A stretch of 64,000 nt of DNA from Acidimicrobiia bacterium. Its GTDB lineage: Bacteria; Actinomycetota; Acidimicrobiia; Spongiisociales; ZC4RG35. Below, piece by piece: positions 25,824-35,432 of the stretch. The notes below the pieces were generated by a model. That model was given only the letters and a program-made list of their open reading frames with translations, was not told the origin of the DNA and made no database searches. The stretch spans positions 124,001 to 188,000 of the forward strand of contig PKRG01000001.1 of the NCBI GenBank assembly GCA_017577575.1, in the 5' to 3' direction. Within the stretch, counting starts at the first letter, position 1. Each line of letters begins with the position of its first letter. A program made the translations under genes and the position numbers.

Positions 25824-27805
25824 GGAACATCTTCTCGCTCGCCGGATCCCTGCTCCGCGGGGGCGGGCGCCGCACGGTGCTCGACCTCAGCCTCACCGTC
25901 GTCGGGGTCGCCGTCCCCGTGGCGGTGATCCTGTTGGTCGTCGGCACGGTCGGCGGCTTCCAGGAGAGGGAGAACGCCATGGCCTGGCGCGAGCCGACCC
26001 TCGCCGAATCCGACGCCACCGCGCTCCAGCGGCGGAGCTATGAGCCCTGGCAGGGCCGACGGGTGGACGTGGTGGAGCTCAGAGCCCTCGACGGGAACCC
26101 CCCGATCCCGCCGGGGATGGACCGGTTCCCCCAGGAAGGAGAGGTGTGGGTCTCGCCGGCTCTCCGGGAGATCCTCGACGACGGCTCCTGGCTCACCTTC
26201 GAGCGCCGGGTCGGGGGAGAGATCGTCGGCGTTCTCGGTGAGGAGGCGCTCGCCTATCCCGACGAGCTGGTCGCCGTGGTCGGGAACGCCTCGCTCGAGC
26301 CGACGCCCGAAGAGGATCGGCTGCCCTACGACCACCGCCACGGTGGCGGATTCCAGCCTTCCGACGTCCTGCCGATCGGCGAGTTCGCCGCCACCGGCTC
26401 CGACCCCAGCCTCCCGCTGCTGTACAGGATCTCGGCGTGGATAGCAGGTGCCCTGCTCGTGGCGCCGTCGCTGTCGCTGCTGGGAGCGGGGGCGCGCCTG
26501 ACCGCCGCCCGCCGGGGTCGAAGGCTGGCGGCGCTCCGTCTGGCCGGAGCCACGTCGGGGCAGGTGACGGCCCTCGCCGCCCTCGAGACCGCGGTCGGCG
26601 CCGGGATCGGCATCGCCCTCGGCGTGGTGGTGGCGGTCGCCGGCATGGCCGTCGTGTCGTCGAGCATCCCCCTCGGTGGGGGGCGCTTCGCCTTCGCCGA
26701 CCTGGTGCCCAGCCCGCTGGCGGTGGCGGTGATCCTCGTGGGCTCTCTGCTGGTGGCGGTGGCGGCGGCGCTCGCCGGCCTGCGCGAGGTGCGCGCCACG
26801 CCTCTGGGTGTCGTCCGTCAAGGCCGCCACAAGAGCCCCGGATGGCGACGGTTCTTCGCGATGGTCGTCGCCTGGGCTGGGTTCATCGCCACGATCCCCT
26901 TCACCCAGAGCTCGGGGTTGTACGTGGCGATGGTGGCGGGCCTCGGCGTCGTGATCCTCAGCATCTCCACCGTCGGCCCGGTATTCGCCTGGTTCATGGG
27001 CTGGGTCACCACCCGTCTTTCCCGCGGTCCGCGTGGCCTCGTCGCCGGGCGGCGGCTGATGGCCGACCCGATCGGCAGCTTCCGGCCCACGACGGGGCTC
27101 GTTCTCATCTCGTTCGTGGCCGGGTTCCTGCTGTTGAGCAGCGCCACTCTGCCCGAAGTCTCCACCGACGACTCGGCGTTGGTGTTGACCACTCAGCGGC
27201 CGGGTGAGCAAGTCGACGAGGAGGCGTTGCGCCAACGGCTGGCCGGGATGTATCCCGACGCATCGTTCGGGCCGTCCACCTACGGCTGGCCGACCATCGA
27301 GCTTCCCGGCGGCGTCGACGTGGAGGCGGAACGCACCCGCATCGCCGAAGCCACCGGCACCCTTCCCCTGACGGAGGCGGAGCTCGACTACGAGAACCGT
27401 CTCTTCATCGAGGACGTGAGGCGGGCGATGTGGGTGGTCGTGGCGATCGCGCTGATCCAGGCGGCGTTCGCAACGTCGGTCGGCTCGGCGGCATCGGTGT
27501 TGGAGCAGGCCAACACGTTGGCGGCGCTCTCGCTGGCCGGCACCCCGACGTCGCACCTCCAGGGCGCCCGGGCGTTGCAGAGCGCCATTCCCCTCACGGT
27601 GTCGTCCGCCGTGTTCGTGACGCTGGGGTCGGCCGCCGGGGCGCTCACCATCATCGGCGTCAACCCCAACATCGCCATCGTCGTCCCCTCCCTGGTCCAG
27701 GCGGCGCTGGTCGTCGTGGCGGCGGCCGCTGCCGCGGTCGCCGGCGCCTGGCTCAGCCGGCCGGTGCTCCGGTCGGTTCTCTCCCAGCCGCTGGCGGAGC
27801 GGTGA
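25820..27805 (+). CDS. FtsX-like ABC permease
   Basis: Permease of 661 residues. The first membrane segment is at about 18-42, then a large extracellular domain to about 200, a bundle of membrane segments with the FtsX coupling stretch AARRGRRLAALRLAGATSGQ, and a second half that repeats this architecture (TAARRGRR-like then LAALSLAGTPTSHLQGARAL). It forms an exporter with the upstream ATPase. A strong bidirectional terminator follows. Confidence 0.88.
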   Translation: MRNIFSLAGSLLRGGGRRTVLDLSLTVVGVAVPVAVILLVVGTVGGFQERENAMAWREPTLAESDATALQRRSYEPWQGRRVDVVELRALDGNPPIPPGMDRFPQEGEVWVSPALREILDDGSWLTFERRVGGEIVGVLGEEALAYPDELVAVVGNASLEPTPEEDRLPYDHRHGGGFQPSDVLPIGEFAATGSDPSLPLLYRISAWIAGALLVAPSLSLLGAGARLTAARRGRRLAALRLAGATSGQVTALAALETAVGAGIGIALGVVVAVAGMAVVSSSIPLGGGRFAFADLVPSPLAVAVILVGSLLVAVAAALAGLREVRATPLGVVRQGRHKSPGWRRFFAMVVAWAGFIATIPFTQSSGLYVAMVAGLGVVILSISTVGPVFAWFMGWVTTRLSRGPRGLVAGRRLMADPIGSFRPTTGLVLISFVAGFLLLSSATLPEVSTDDSALVLTTQRPGEQVDEEALRQRLAGMYPDASFGPSTYGWPTIELPGGVDVEAERTRIAEATGTLPLTEAELDYENRLFIEDVRRAMWVVVAIALIQAAFATSVGSAASVLEQANTLAALSLAGTPTSHLQGARALQSAIPLTVSSAVFVTLGSAAGALTIIGVNPNIAIVVPSLVQAALVVVAAAAAAVAGAWLSRPVLRSVLSQPLAER

Positions 27806-27840
27806 AGGAGGGGGTGGCCTCCTCGGCCACCCCCTCTTTC
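27804..27840. terminator. bidirectional intrinsic terminator
   Basis: A perfect 12-base-pair stem, GAGGGGGTGGCC (27808-27819) with GGCCACCCCCTC (27825-27836), closes a 5-base loop. It is followed by TTT on the plus strand and preceded by GAA on that strand, so it serves both the exporter operon and the convergent hydrolase operon, whose stops are at 27805 and 27839. Confidence 0.8.
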
Positions 27841-28864
27841 ATCGGGCTCTCCAGAACTCCATCACGTCGGCGGCGAAGCGATCCGGCTTTTCGATGTGGG
27901 GGGAGTGGCCGCAGTTCTCGTACACGACCTCCCGATAGTCGCCCGCCTTCTCGAGCACAGCCCTCAGCTGCGAGACCATGGGCTGTGGCGGCGCCACCTC
28001 GGGACCCGGCCAGCCGGGGACCACCCCGAGTTGGCCGAGGTAGGCGAAGTCGAAGAACGAAGTGTCGGACACGATCTGGTCGGAATCGCCGCGGATCCAC
28101 AGCACCGGAACCGACAGGTCGGCGAACCCGGACAGATCCAGGTACTTGGGCGAGATGGCGTTGTTCATCCCGGTCGTGCCCGGGGCGACGCCCGGCCAAT
28201 TCTCCGACGCTGTCATGTCGCCCGGGTAGACGTCGTCGCCGACGGCCATCTCCAGGCAGGCGTCCACGTACCGTTCCTCGTCGCGAGGGTCGAACGTGAA
28301 CCCCTCGGCGACATAGAAGGAGCGCATCGTGGTGCGGACACCGGTGGGGCTGTCGCTCCGGTCCTTGTTGCGGAGCGATTCGACGAAGTCGGGGTTGGCG
28401 GTCCCGCCTCCCGACCCGGCGTAGTCGTCGAACACCCGGGTGCCTTCGACGTCCTTGGTCCCGCCGAACCCGTACGGGGACATGCCCGCTTCCAGGACGA
28501 CCGAGGCCACTTGGTCGGGGTGATCGATGGCGTACTGCATCACCACGCCACCTCCGGCCGACCAGCCGAGCATGTGAAGCGGCGTGCTCAGGCCCATCGT
28601 CTCCACCAGGGCGTGGACGTCGTCGGAGAAGTCGCGGACGCCGCGGGTGGCGTCGATCGCCTTGCGCTCCGAGCCTCCAAACCCGCGGTAATCGGGGGCG
28701 ACGACGTGGAAGTCGGCCGCCAGCGCTTCCATCAGGTGCTCGAAGAACACGCTCGAGGACACGTTGCCGTGGAGCAGCAGGACCACCGGCTTTCCCGGCT
28801 CGCCCGCCTGGCGGACGAAGGTCCGCAGCCGGGAGGTCTCGACGGTCGTTGTCGTGATCGGCAT
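27839..28864 (-). CDS. alpha/beta hydrolase
   Basis: Protein of 341 residues. The HGNVSSSVFF oxyanion region, nucleophile Ser in LGWSAGGG, acid Asp in WIRGDSDQI and catalytic His in NCGHSPHIEKPD are all in place. An AAGGGAG ribosome site precedes the ATG. It is the last gene of the long minus-strand operon, 13 bases after the ketoacyl-synthase-like gene. The substrate is probably a thioester or ester in the operon's pathway, which is inference. Confidence 0.85.
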   Translation of the reverse strand: MPITTTTVETSRLRTFVRQAGEPGKPVVLLLHGNVSSSVFFEHLMEALAADFHVVAPDYRGFGGSERKAIDATRGVRDFSDDVHALVETMGLSTPLHMLGWSAGGGVVMQYAIDHPDQVASVVLEAGMSPYGFGGTKDVEGTRVFDDYAGSGGGTANPDFVESLRNKDRSDSPTGVRTTMRSFYVAEGFTFDPRDEERYVDACLEMAVGDDVYPGDMTASENWPGVAPGTTGMNNAISPKYLDLSGFADLSVPVLWIRGDSDQIVSDTSFFDFAYLGQLGVVPGWPGPEVAPPQPMVSQLRAVLEKAGDYREVVYENCGHSPHIEKPDRFAADVMEFWRAR

Positions 28865-28877
28865 GGGTCTCCCTTCC

Positions 28878-29882
28878 TCACCAACGGATGCAGGCCGCGG
28901 CCCACGTGTATCCCGTGCCGGCCGCCAGCAACAGCACCAGGTCGCCGGGCTCCAACCTGCCTTCCCGCGCCGCCCGGTCGAGCCCGAAGAGCGGATCCAC
29001 CCCGCTCATGTGGCCGGTGTCGTCGAGGTAGACGGCCCGGTCGAGCGGCACGCCGAGAGCGGAGCAGACCTGCTCGTGCATGGAGCGCTTCATGTGGATC
29101 CCGCACAGCAGAGCCACGTCGTCGAGGTCGGCGCCCGAGCGCGTCACCGCTTCCCGGGCGGCGGCGACGAAGTTGGGGAGCGTCACGGGGTCGAGGCGCT
29201 CTTTCATCGACAGCGGATCGGGCACGTCGAGGAAGTGGCGGCGCTCGGCGACCGTCCGCTCGGACGCCGGCTCCGCCGAGCCGCCGGCCGGCACCTTCAC
29301 GTCGAGGGAGAAGGAGCCGTCGGTGATCATGTGCGCTCCCAGCACCTCGTGGTCGGTGGTGTCGCCCCGGAACAGGGCTGCCACCGCCCCGTCGCCGAAG
29401 TTGAACATGAACCGGGATCGCTCGTTGGTGTAGTCGAGGAGATAGGACTCCCGGCACGCCGCCACCGCCAGCACGTTGCGTATCTCCGGCTCCGCCCGCA
29501 GCAGGTCCCGCACCACGCGCACCACCACCGGCGACCCGCACGACACGTAGTCGAGCTCCAGGGCGAAGGCGTTGCGGGCGCCGAGCCGGTGAGCGATGTG
29601 GGGCGCCGCCTGCCACACCTGGTAGTCCTTGAACGTCGAGCCGAAGTAGGCGACGACGTCGAGGTCGGCCGGGTCCAGGCCTTGCTCATCCAACAGAGCT
29701 CTCCCGGCGCTGACGGCCATGTCGGAGACGTGCTCGTCGGGGGCGGCGATGTGTTTGCCCCGCAGGCCGAAACGCTCCACCAGCACCTCCTCGGGGATGC
29801 CGGAGGCGTCCGAGATCTCCCGGGCGGTCATCCACTTGTCCGGCAGGTAGCCGGCGGTGGCGACCAGGCCGACGGGCCTCAC
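28878..29882 (-). CDS. ketoacyl-ACP synthase III-like condensing enzyme
   Basis: Thiolase-fold protein of 334 residues. Cys115 in LDYVSCGSPV and His in CGIHMKRSMH fit the FabH active site. The third residue, normally Asn in a GNTS-type motif, aligns with His in DTGHMSG, so the triad would read Cys-His-His. It may condense or transfer an acyl group from a CoA ester made by the operon's ligase. The GTG start overlaps the TetR stop (GTGA). Confidence 0.8.
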   Translation of the reverse strand: MRPVGLVATAGYLPDKWMTAREISDASGIPEEVLVERFGLRGKHIAAPDEHVSDMAVSAGRALLDEQGLDPADLDVVAYFGSTFKDYQVWQAAPHIAHRLGARNAFALELDYVSCGSPVVVRVVRDLLRAEPEIRNVLAVAACRESYLLDYTNERSRFMFNFGDGAVAALFRGDTTDHEVLGAHMITDGSFSLDVKVPAGGSAEPASERTVAERRHFLDVPDPLSMKERLDPVTLPNFVAAAREAVTRSGADLDDVALLCGIHMKRSMHEQVCSALGVPLDRAVYLDDTGHMSGVDPLFGLDRAAREGRLEPGDLVLLLAAGTGYTWAAACIRW

Positions 29883-30514
29883 CTCGCCCCCAGCCCGCGC
29901 TGGATGAAGCGCATCAACTCATCGACGACGTGTTCGGGGATCTCACCGGCTTCGTTCCAGAGGATCCAGCGCATCCCGATGAGCTCGCCGATGCCCATCA
30001 GGGCGTAGGCGAGGACCTCGGGGTCGCCTTCTTCGATCTCGCCTGCGTCCATCGCTTCTCGGAGTGCCTCCACGTACCCGGCGGCGATCCTCTCGTAGTG
30101 GCGGTGGAGGGCGGCCGGGGATGCGAACTCGGCCTGGCGGATGACCCGGTAGAGGGCAGGATGCTCGGCGGTGAACCGGAAGAACCCTTCGAAGCCGTGC
30201 CGCTCCCGCTCGGCGCGGGTCTTGCCCTTGGCGGCCCCTTCGGCCATCGCCCGCCGCACCCGGCGGTTCAGGTCGTCGACGAGCTCGTCGAAGATGGCCT
30301 GCTTGGAGACGAAGTAGCGGTAGAAGGTGCCCTGGCTGACTCCGGCGCGTTCGGTGATCTTGACGATCGAAGCCTCCTCCCACCCGTACTCGGCGAAGAT
30401 CTCCTCCGCTGCCTCGAGCAGCGCGCGGCGGGTCCTCTCACCGCGGGCCGACAGGGCGTTGCCTTCGACCGAGGTGGGCGGGGAGGCCTCTTCGATCCAT
30501 GGGTCTGACGTCAC
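29879..30514 (-). CDS. TetR-family transcriptional regulator
   Basis: Protein of 211 residues. The N-terminal HTH has RALLEAAEEIFAEYGWEEA and ITERAGVSQGTFYRYFVSKQAIF; the C-terminal part is an all-helical ligand domain with GIGELIGMRWILW. GTG 30514 overlaps the ligase stop (GTGA); the frame upstream of it is spurious. It lies inside the operon and is a likely repressor that senses an acyl-CoA or the imported acid. Confidence 0.9.
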   Translation of the reverse strand: MTSDPWIEEASPPTSVEGNALSARGERTRRALLEAAEEIFAEYGWEEASIVKITERAGVSQGTFYRYFVSKQAIFDELVDDLNRRVRRAMAEGAAKGKTRAERERHGFEGFFRFTAEHPALYRVIRQAEFASPAALHRHYERIAAGYVEALREAMDAGEIEEGDPEVLAYALMGIGELIGMRWILWNEAGEIPEHVVDELMRFIQRGLGAR

Positions 30515-31998
30515 CGTTGCGCCTCCAGCATCTCGACGATCTCTCGCTTCAGCACCTTGTTCATGCCGGACCGGGGGAGGGCGTCGACGAACCGGACCTC
30601 TCGCGGCACCTTGAACCTGGCGAGCCTTCCCCGGCACCAATCCAGCAGCTCCTCGGGGTCCAGCGGTCGGCGGGTGACGACGACGGCCACCCCGGCCTCG
30701 CCCCACCGCTCGTCGGGGACGCCGACGACGGCCGCTTCCACGACGTCCGGATGGGCCATCAGCACCGACTCCACCTCGGCGGGGTAGACGTTCTCGCCGC
30801 CGGATATGTACATGTCCTTGATCCGGTCCCGGATCCGGTAGAAGCCGTCGGCATCCCGTTCGGCGACGTCCCCCGTGTGCAGCCACCCCCCTCGCATCGC
30901 CTCGGCGGTCGCCGCCGGGTCGTTCCAGTAGCCGGCGAAGACGCTGGGGCCGCGCACCAGGAGCTCTCCGGTCCCCGGGCCGTCGATGAGCGACCCGTCC
31001 GATCCCTCCAGGGCCACCTCGACGTGGGGGTAGGCCTTGCCGGCGTAGCCGACCTTCTCCTTCACGTACTCGGGCGGCAGCCCCAGCACGTTGGGCGACG
31101 CCTCCGACAGGCCGTACCCCTGGACCAGGGAGACGCCCCGCGCCGTCCAGGTCTCGATCAACGACTCGGGCATCGGGGCGCCGCCCACGACCGCCATGCG
31201 CAACGACGACAAGTCGGTGGTGGCGAACGAGGGGTGCTCGGCCATGAACAGGTAGTTGGCCGGCACGCCCATCATCGTCGTGACCCTCTTCTCTTCGATC
31301 AGCCGCAGCGCCCTACCCGGGTCGAAGCTCGGCTCCAACACGACCGTGGCGCCCTTCCACCAGGCGAGCAGGGGCTGGACGTTCCAGCCGCCGACGTGGA
31401 ACTGGGGGAGCACCTGGAGGACAACGTCGAACGTCGTCACGTCCATCAGCCGGTCGATGGCCGTGTTGGTCCAAAAGCAGTTGGCGTGGGTGAGGACGGC
31501 TCCCTTGGGCCGGCCCGTCGTGCCCGACGTGTAGATGAGGAACAGCGGATCGTCGTCTTCGACCACGACATCCACATCGCCTTCCGCCTCCGGCGGGTCC
31601 TCGAGTGGGCGGATCGGCGGGCGGTGCTCCGCTTCGGCCACCACCTGTTCGGCCTGCTCCAGGCGAGACCGGGATGCCAGGACGACGGAGGCGCCGGAAT
31701 GGTCGACCTGGTAGGCCAGCTCCGGCGGCGCCAGACGCCAGTTCAGCGGCGTCATGACGAGTCCCGCCTTGGCGCAGGCGAAGAACAGCGTGACGTACTC
31801 GGGGCAGTTGTCGGCGAGAACGGCCACCCGGTCGCCCCGTCCCAGCCCGCGGCCCATCAACTCGGCGGCCAGCCGGCTGGAGTCGCGGTCCAGCTCACCG
31901 TAGGTCACGGTCCGGTCGCAGAAGTCGATGGCGGTCCTCTCCGGTGTCAGCCGGCCCCGGTCGCGGATCCAGGTCCCGATGGTCATGTACGAGCTCAT
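30511..31998 (-). CDS. acyl-CoA synthetase (AMP-binding family)
   Basis: Adenylate-forming ligase of 495 residues. P-loop YTSGTTGRPKG, A5 motif GYGLSEASP, A7 LHTGDVAERDADGF and the C-terminal catalytic Lys in RSGMNKVLK are present. It activates a carboxylic acid to its CoA thioester, as fatty-acid or aromatic-acid ligases do. ATG 31998 overlaps the hydrolase stop. With the ABC importer upstream, the natural reading is uptake followed by CoA activation. Confidence 0.9.
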   Translation of the reverse strand: MSSYMTIGTWIRDRGRLTPERTAIDFCDRTVTYGELDRDSSRLAAELMGRGLGRGDRVAVLADNCPEYVTLFFACAKAGLVMTPLNWRLAPPELAYQVDHSGASVVLASRSRLEQAEQVVAEAEHRPPIRPLEDPPEAEGDVDVVVEDDDPLFLIYTSGTTGRPKGAVLTHANCFWTNTAIDRLMDVTTFDVVLQVLPQFHVGGWNVQPLLAWWKGATVVLEPSFDPGRALRLIEEKRVTTMMGVPANYLFMAEHPSFATTDLSSLRMAVVGGAPMPESLIETWTARGVSLVQGYGLSEASPNVLGLPPEYVKEKVGYAGKAYPHVEVALEGSDGSLIDGPGTGELLVRGPSVFAGYWNDPAATAEAMRGGWLHTGDVAERDADGFYRIRDRIKDMYISGGENVYPAEVESVLMAHPDVVEAAVVGVPDERWGEAGVAVVVTRRPLDPEELLDWCRGRLARFKVPREVRFVDALPRSGMNKVLKREIVEMLEAQR

Positions 31999-32777
31999 GG
32001 CAGGGACTCCTCGAGGAGGGAAGCGACCTCGTCCGGTCTCTCCACGAAGAACAGGTGCCCGGCGCCCTCCAGCACCCGGACCTTCGAGTTCGGGATCATC
32101 TCTCCCAGGAGCTCGCTGTTGCGGGGGTCGACGACCCGGTCCTCGGTCCCGGTCAGGATCAGGGTCGGAGCGGAGATCCGGCGCGCCCGATCGCCCCCCG
32201 CATAGGTGGTGCCGGCGGCGGCCTGGGCTGCCCACCCCTCGGGGTCGGGCGGAGACTCGAGGCGTCGGGCCACGATCCGCTCGACGAGACGCGGGTCGGG
32301 ATCCGCGCCGAAGGCGTTGACCACGAAGCGGCGCAACGCCTCGGCCGGCTCCAGTTCCTTCGCCTCGGCGAACAGGCGCACCGTCGCCTCCGGCATCGGA
32401 TGTCCGTGGGGCGACCCGGGAGTGGTGCACATCAGCACCAGGTGGTCGACGCGCTCGGGGTGGGCGAGCGCCAGCTCCTGGGCGATCATCCCGCCCAGCG
32501 ACGCTCCGACGACATGCGCCCTCTCCACGCCGGCGGCGTCGAGCACGCAGGCGGCGTCCTCGGCCATCTCGGCGGCCGTGTAGGGGCCGGGCGGGACAGA
32601 GGACTCGCCGATCCCGCGGTTGTCGAAGCTGATCACCCGGAAGCGTCTCGCCAGACGCGGGACGAGCGGCTCCCAGCCCCAGCGGGGGTACCCGAGCCCC
32701 TGTATGAGGATGATCGGGTCGCCGGAACCGGCCTCCTCCCACGCGATCGTCACGTCTCCGTTGTGTGCCCGGTTCAC
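31995..32777 (-). CDS. alpha/beta hydrolase (enol-lactonase-like)
   Basis: Protein of 260 residues. The nucleophile elbow is VGASLGGMIAQE, the acid is in LTGTEDRVVDP and the catalytic His is in GAGHLFFVERPDEV. The overall pattern is like 3-oxoadipate enol-lactonase (PcaD) and related carboxylesterases. GTG start overlapping the permease stop (GTGA). The substrate is not determined. Confidence 0.87.
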   Translation of the reverse strand: MNRAHNGDVTIAWEEAGSGDPIILIQGLGYPRWGWEPLVPRLARRFRVISFDNRGIGESSVPPGPYTAAEMAEDAACVLDAAGVERAHVVGASLGGMIAQELALAHPERVDHLVLMCTTPGSPHGHPMPEATVRLFAEAKELEPAEALRRFVVNAFGADPDPRLVERIVARRLESPPDPEGWAAQAAAGTTYAGGDRARRISAPTLILTGTEDRVVDPRNSELLGEMIPNSKVRVLEGAGHLFFVERPDEVASLLEESLP

Positions 32778-33856
32778 GAACGCATCCTCCTGCCGATCGA
32801 GCTGAGCCCGCCGGGGGCGAAGAGCATCAGCAGCACGAACAGGGTGCCGAGGACGAACAGCGGCTCCGAAAGCGGCCCGGCCAGCCAGTCGGGCAGGGCG
32901 TCGATGGCGTCGGAGGTGGCGACACCCGACAGCCGCAGGTTGAGCACCCCGTAGACGAACCCACCCAGTGCCGCGCCCCACAGCCTGCCGGCCCCGCCCA
33001 GCACCACCATGATCAGGATCGACAGCGTGAAATCCGGGCTGGTGATGCTGGCGTTGGCCCCCCGAACGACGAGCAGGTACACGGTCCCGCACAGGGCGGC
33101 CAGGCCCGAACCGAACACGAAGGACGTCAACTTGTAGGGAAACGGAGCCAGCCCCAGCATCTCCACCCGCGGCTCGTTCTCGCGGATCGCTTCGAACACC
33201 CGGCCCGCCCGGGAGGTGACGACCCTGCGGGCGAGCACATACACGACCACCGCGGTGAGGAGCGCCAGCCAGTAGATGTTTCGGGTGTTCACGACGCCCC
33301 GGAACAGGTCGGGGACCATGTCGGAGGCGATCGACAGGCCCTCCTCCCCGCCGAGGAAGCGGACCGGGTCGGTGAGGACGAGGATGGAGAAGGCCTCGGC
33401 GAACGCCAGGGTCACCATGGCGAAGGCGACTCCGGTCGTCCGCAGAGCCACCGCCCCCAGGAGCGCGGACAGGGCCACCACTCCGACGATCGCCACCACC
33501 GCCGCCACCGGATACGGCAGCCGGGCGTGGGCCATGAGGAGGTTGGTGCCGTAGACGGCCAGGGCGAACGGCAAGGCATGGCCGAAGCTGAGCAGCCCGG
33601 TGTAACCGAAGATCACGTCGTAGGACATGGCCAGGCCGGCGAGGGTGAGGGCCACCGCCAAGACCTGCAGGGTGCCCGGGGTGTCGAAGGGGCCGGAGAA
33701 CAGGACCGGGATCCCCACCGGCACCAGAGGCAGCAGGGCGAGGATCACCGCCACTGCGGCGAGGACCTTCGGCGCCTTGCTGCGTCCGCCGTGAGGGACG
33801 AGCGCCGGGTCGACGGGACGGGTGGTGGCCGGTTCTTCGAGGGGCTTGGTGGTCAC
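32774..33856 (-). CDS. livM: branched-chain-amino-acid-type ABC permease LivM
   Basis: Permease of 360 residues with about ten membrane segments. The LivM signatures GYTGLLSFGHA, and the cytoplasmic ATPase-docking loop SRAGRVFEAIRENEPRVEMLG are clear. GTG start overlapping the livH stop. Family members carry branched-chain amino acids, but also aromatic and aliphatic acids, urea and amides; neighbours here favour an organic acid. Confidence 0.9.
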   Translation of the reverse strand: MTTKPLEEPATTRPVDPALVPHGGRSKAPKVLAAVAVILALLPLVPVGIPVLFSGPFDTPGTLQVLAVALTLAGLAMSYDVIFGYTGLLSFGHALPFALAVYGTNLLMAHARLPYPVAAVVAIVGVVALSALLGAVALRTTGVAFAMVTLAFAEAFSILVLTDPVRFLGGEEGLSIASDMVPDLFRGVVNTRNIYWLALLTAVVVYVLARRVVTSRAGRVFEAIRENEPRVEMLGLAPFPYKLTSFVFGSGLAALCGTVYLLVVRGANASITSPDFTLSILIMVVLGGAGRLWGAALGGFVYGVLNLRLSGVATSDAIDALPDWLAGPLSEPLFVLGTLFVLLMLFAPGGLSSIGRRMRS

Positions 33857-34737
33857 GGTGCCGCCTTCCCGAGCAGACCTTGCGGGCGGATGAGCAGGAC
33901 CAAGGCCAGCAGGATCACCACCGAGATACTTCCCAAGCCGGTGGCGACGTAGTTGTTCACGTACACCTGGGTGAGCGCGACCAGGGCCGCCGCCAACGCC
34001 GTCCCCGGGACCGATCCGAGCCCGCCGATCACGACGACGATGAAAGCGAAGATCAGCTGGGCGGTGCCGAGGCTGGGGCTGATCCCGTTGAAGTACACGG
34101 CCCCCAGCGCACCGCCCACTCCGGCGAGGGCCCCGCCGAGAGCGAAGACGATCGTGAAGCTGCGGGCCACGTCGATGCCGAGCGCCTGCACCATGGCCGG
34201 GTTCTCGACGCCCGCCCGAATGATGAGGCCGTGGCGGGTACGGCTCAGGAACAGCATGAGGCCGACCAGGAGCAGCACGGCGACGCCGAGGATCAACAGC
34301 CGGCTGTTGGGGATGTTGGCGCCTGCGATCTCGGTGGTGTCGGTGAACCAACCCGGCTGGGTGAGCAGACGCGGGTCGTAACCGAACCATCCGCCCATCA
34401 GCGCCACCGCCGCCATGCCGAGGCCGATGGTGAGGAGGATCTGCTCGACGTGCTTGCCGTAGAGGCGTCGGATCAGGCCCCGCTCCACGAGAGCGCCGGT
34501 CACGGTGCCCACGAGGGCGGCGGCGCCGATGGCCACCAGGAAGCGGGGGCCGGGGGAGAGGAAGGTGACCGAGTCCATCACCCACCAGGCGGCGAAGCCG
34601 CCGGCGGCGAAGAAGGCGCCGTGGGCCAGGTTGAGGACGCTCATCAGGCCGAAGATCAGCGAAAGGCCCGAGGCGAGCAGGAAGTACAGGCCCGCCAAAC
34701 CCAACCCGGTGATCGTGTAGAGGACGAAGCTGCTCAT
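33853..34737 (-). CDS. livH: branched-chain-amino-acid-type ABC permease LivH
   Basis: Permease of 294 residues. GLMSVLNLAHGAFFAAGGF near the N-terminus and the docking loop TRHGLIIRAGVENPAMVQALGI are LivH signatures. The ATG overlaps the livF stop. Partner of LivM. Confidence 0.92.
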   Translation of the reverse strand: MSSFVLYTITGLGLAGLYFLLASGLSLIFGLMSVLNLAHGAFFAAGGFAAWWVMDSVTFLSPGPRFLVAIGAAALVGTVTGALVERGLIRRLYGKHVEQILLTIGLGMAAVALMGGWFGYDPRLLTQPGWFTDTTEIAGANIPNSRLLILGVAVLLLVGLMLFLSRTRHGLIIRAGVENPAMVQALGIDVARSFTIVFALGGALAGVGGALGAVYFNGISPSLGTAQLIFAFIVVVIGGLGSVPGTALAAALVALTQVYVNNYVATGLGSISVVILLALVLLIRPQGLLGKAAP

Positions 34738-35432
34738 CGCACCTCGACTCCCAGGTATCGGCCGGCGAGCTGCGGGTCGCCCGCCAGCGTGTCCATGTCA
34801 CCGGCGTATACGGTCTTTCCCTCGTCGATCACCACCGCCCTCGAGGCCAGCTCGGCAGCCACCCACAGGTTCTGCTCGACGAGGAGCACGGCGGTGTCGG
34901 CGGTCGCCTTGACCAGCGCCTCCACGACCGATTCGACGACGATCGGCGCCAGTCCCTTGGTCGGTTCGTCGATCAGGAGCAGCCGGTTGGGGTTGAGCAG
35001 CGCCCGGGCTATCGCCAGCATCTGCTGTTGGCCCCCGGACAGTGTCCCGGCAGGCTGGTTGGGCCGGGAGGCGAGGTCGGGAAACAGCTCATAGACCAGG
35101 TCGTAGCGGTGCTCCACTCCCGGCCTCTCGGCGAGGCGCAGGTTCTCCGCCACGGTCAGAGCGGAGAACACCTCCCGGTCTTCGGGCACGTATCCGATGC
35201 CGCGCTGGGCGATGAGGTGGCTGGGGGTGCCGATCACCTCTTCTCCGTCGACGCGAATCGACCCGGTAGCCGGCAGGAGGCCCATCACGGCGAGGAGAGT
35301 CGTCGTCTTCCCGACGCCGTTGCGCCCGAGGAGGGCCGTCACCCCGTTCGGCTCGACGGAGAGGTCGACGCCGTGGAGCACGTGCGCCTCCCCCCGCCAC
35401 ACGTTGAGCGCTTCGATCTCGAGGACGCTCAT
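34734..35432 (-). CDS. livF: ABC ATPase LivF
   Basis: ATPase of 232 residues. Walker A GRNGVGKT, signature LSGGQQQMLAIARAL, Walker B LLLIDEPTKGLAP, and the LivF-typical VPEDREVFSALTV and LVEQN in place of a switch His. The ATG overlaps the livG stop. Confidence 0.93.
   Translation of the reverse strand: MSVLEIEALNVWRGEAHVLHGVDLSVEPNGVTALLGRNGVGKTTTLLAVMGLLPATGSIRVDGEEVIGTPSHLIAQRGIGYVPEDREVFSALTVAENLRLAERPGVEHRYDLVYELFPDLASRPNQPAGTLSGGQQQMLAIARALLNPNRLLLIDEPTKGLAPIVVESVVEALVKATADTAVLLVEQNLWVAAELASRAVVIDEGKTVYAGDMDTLAGDPQLAGRYLGVEVR

Noticed and set aside
25487..27556. 689-residue minus-strand frame opposite the ABC genes
   Set aside because: Shadow ORF. Its composition is Arg/Gly/His-rich and repetitive, while the plus-strand ATPase and permease have all family motifs.
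30515..30886. N-terminal extension of the TetR protein
   Set aside because: The extra residues overlap the ligase gene in another frame and are Arg/Gly-rich; GTG 30514 with a GTGA overlap gives a normal TetR start.
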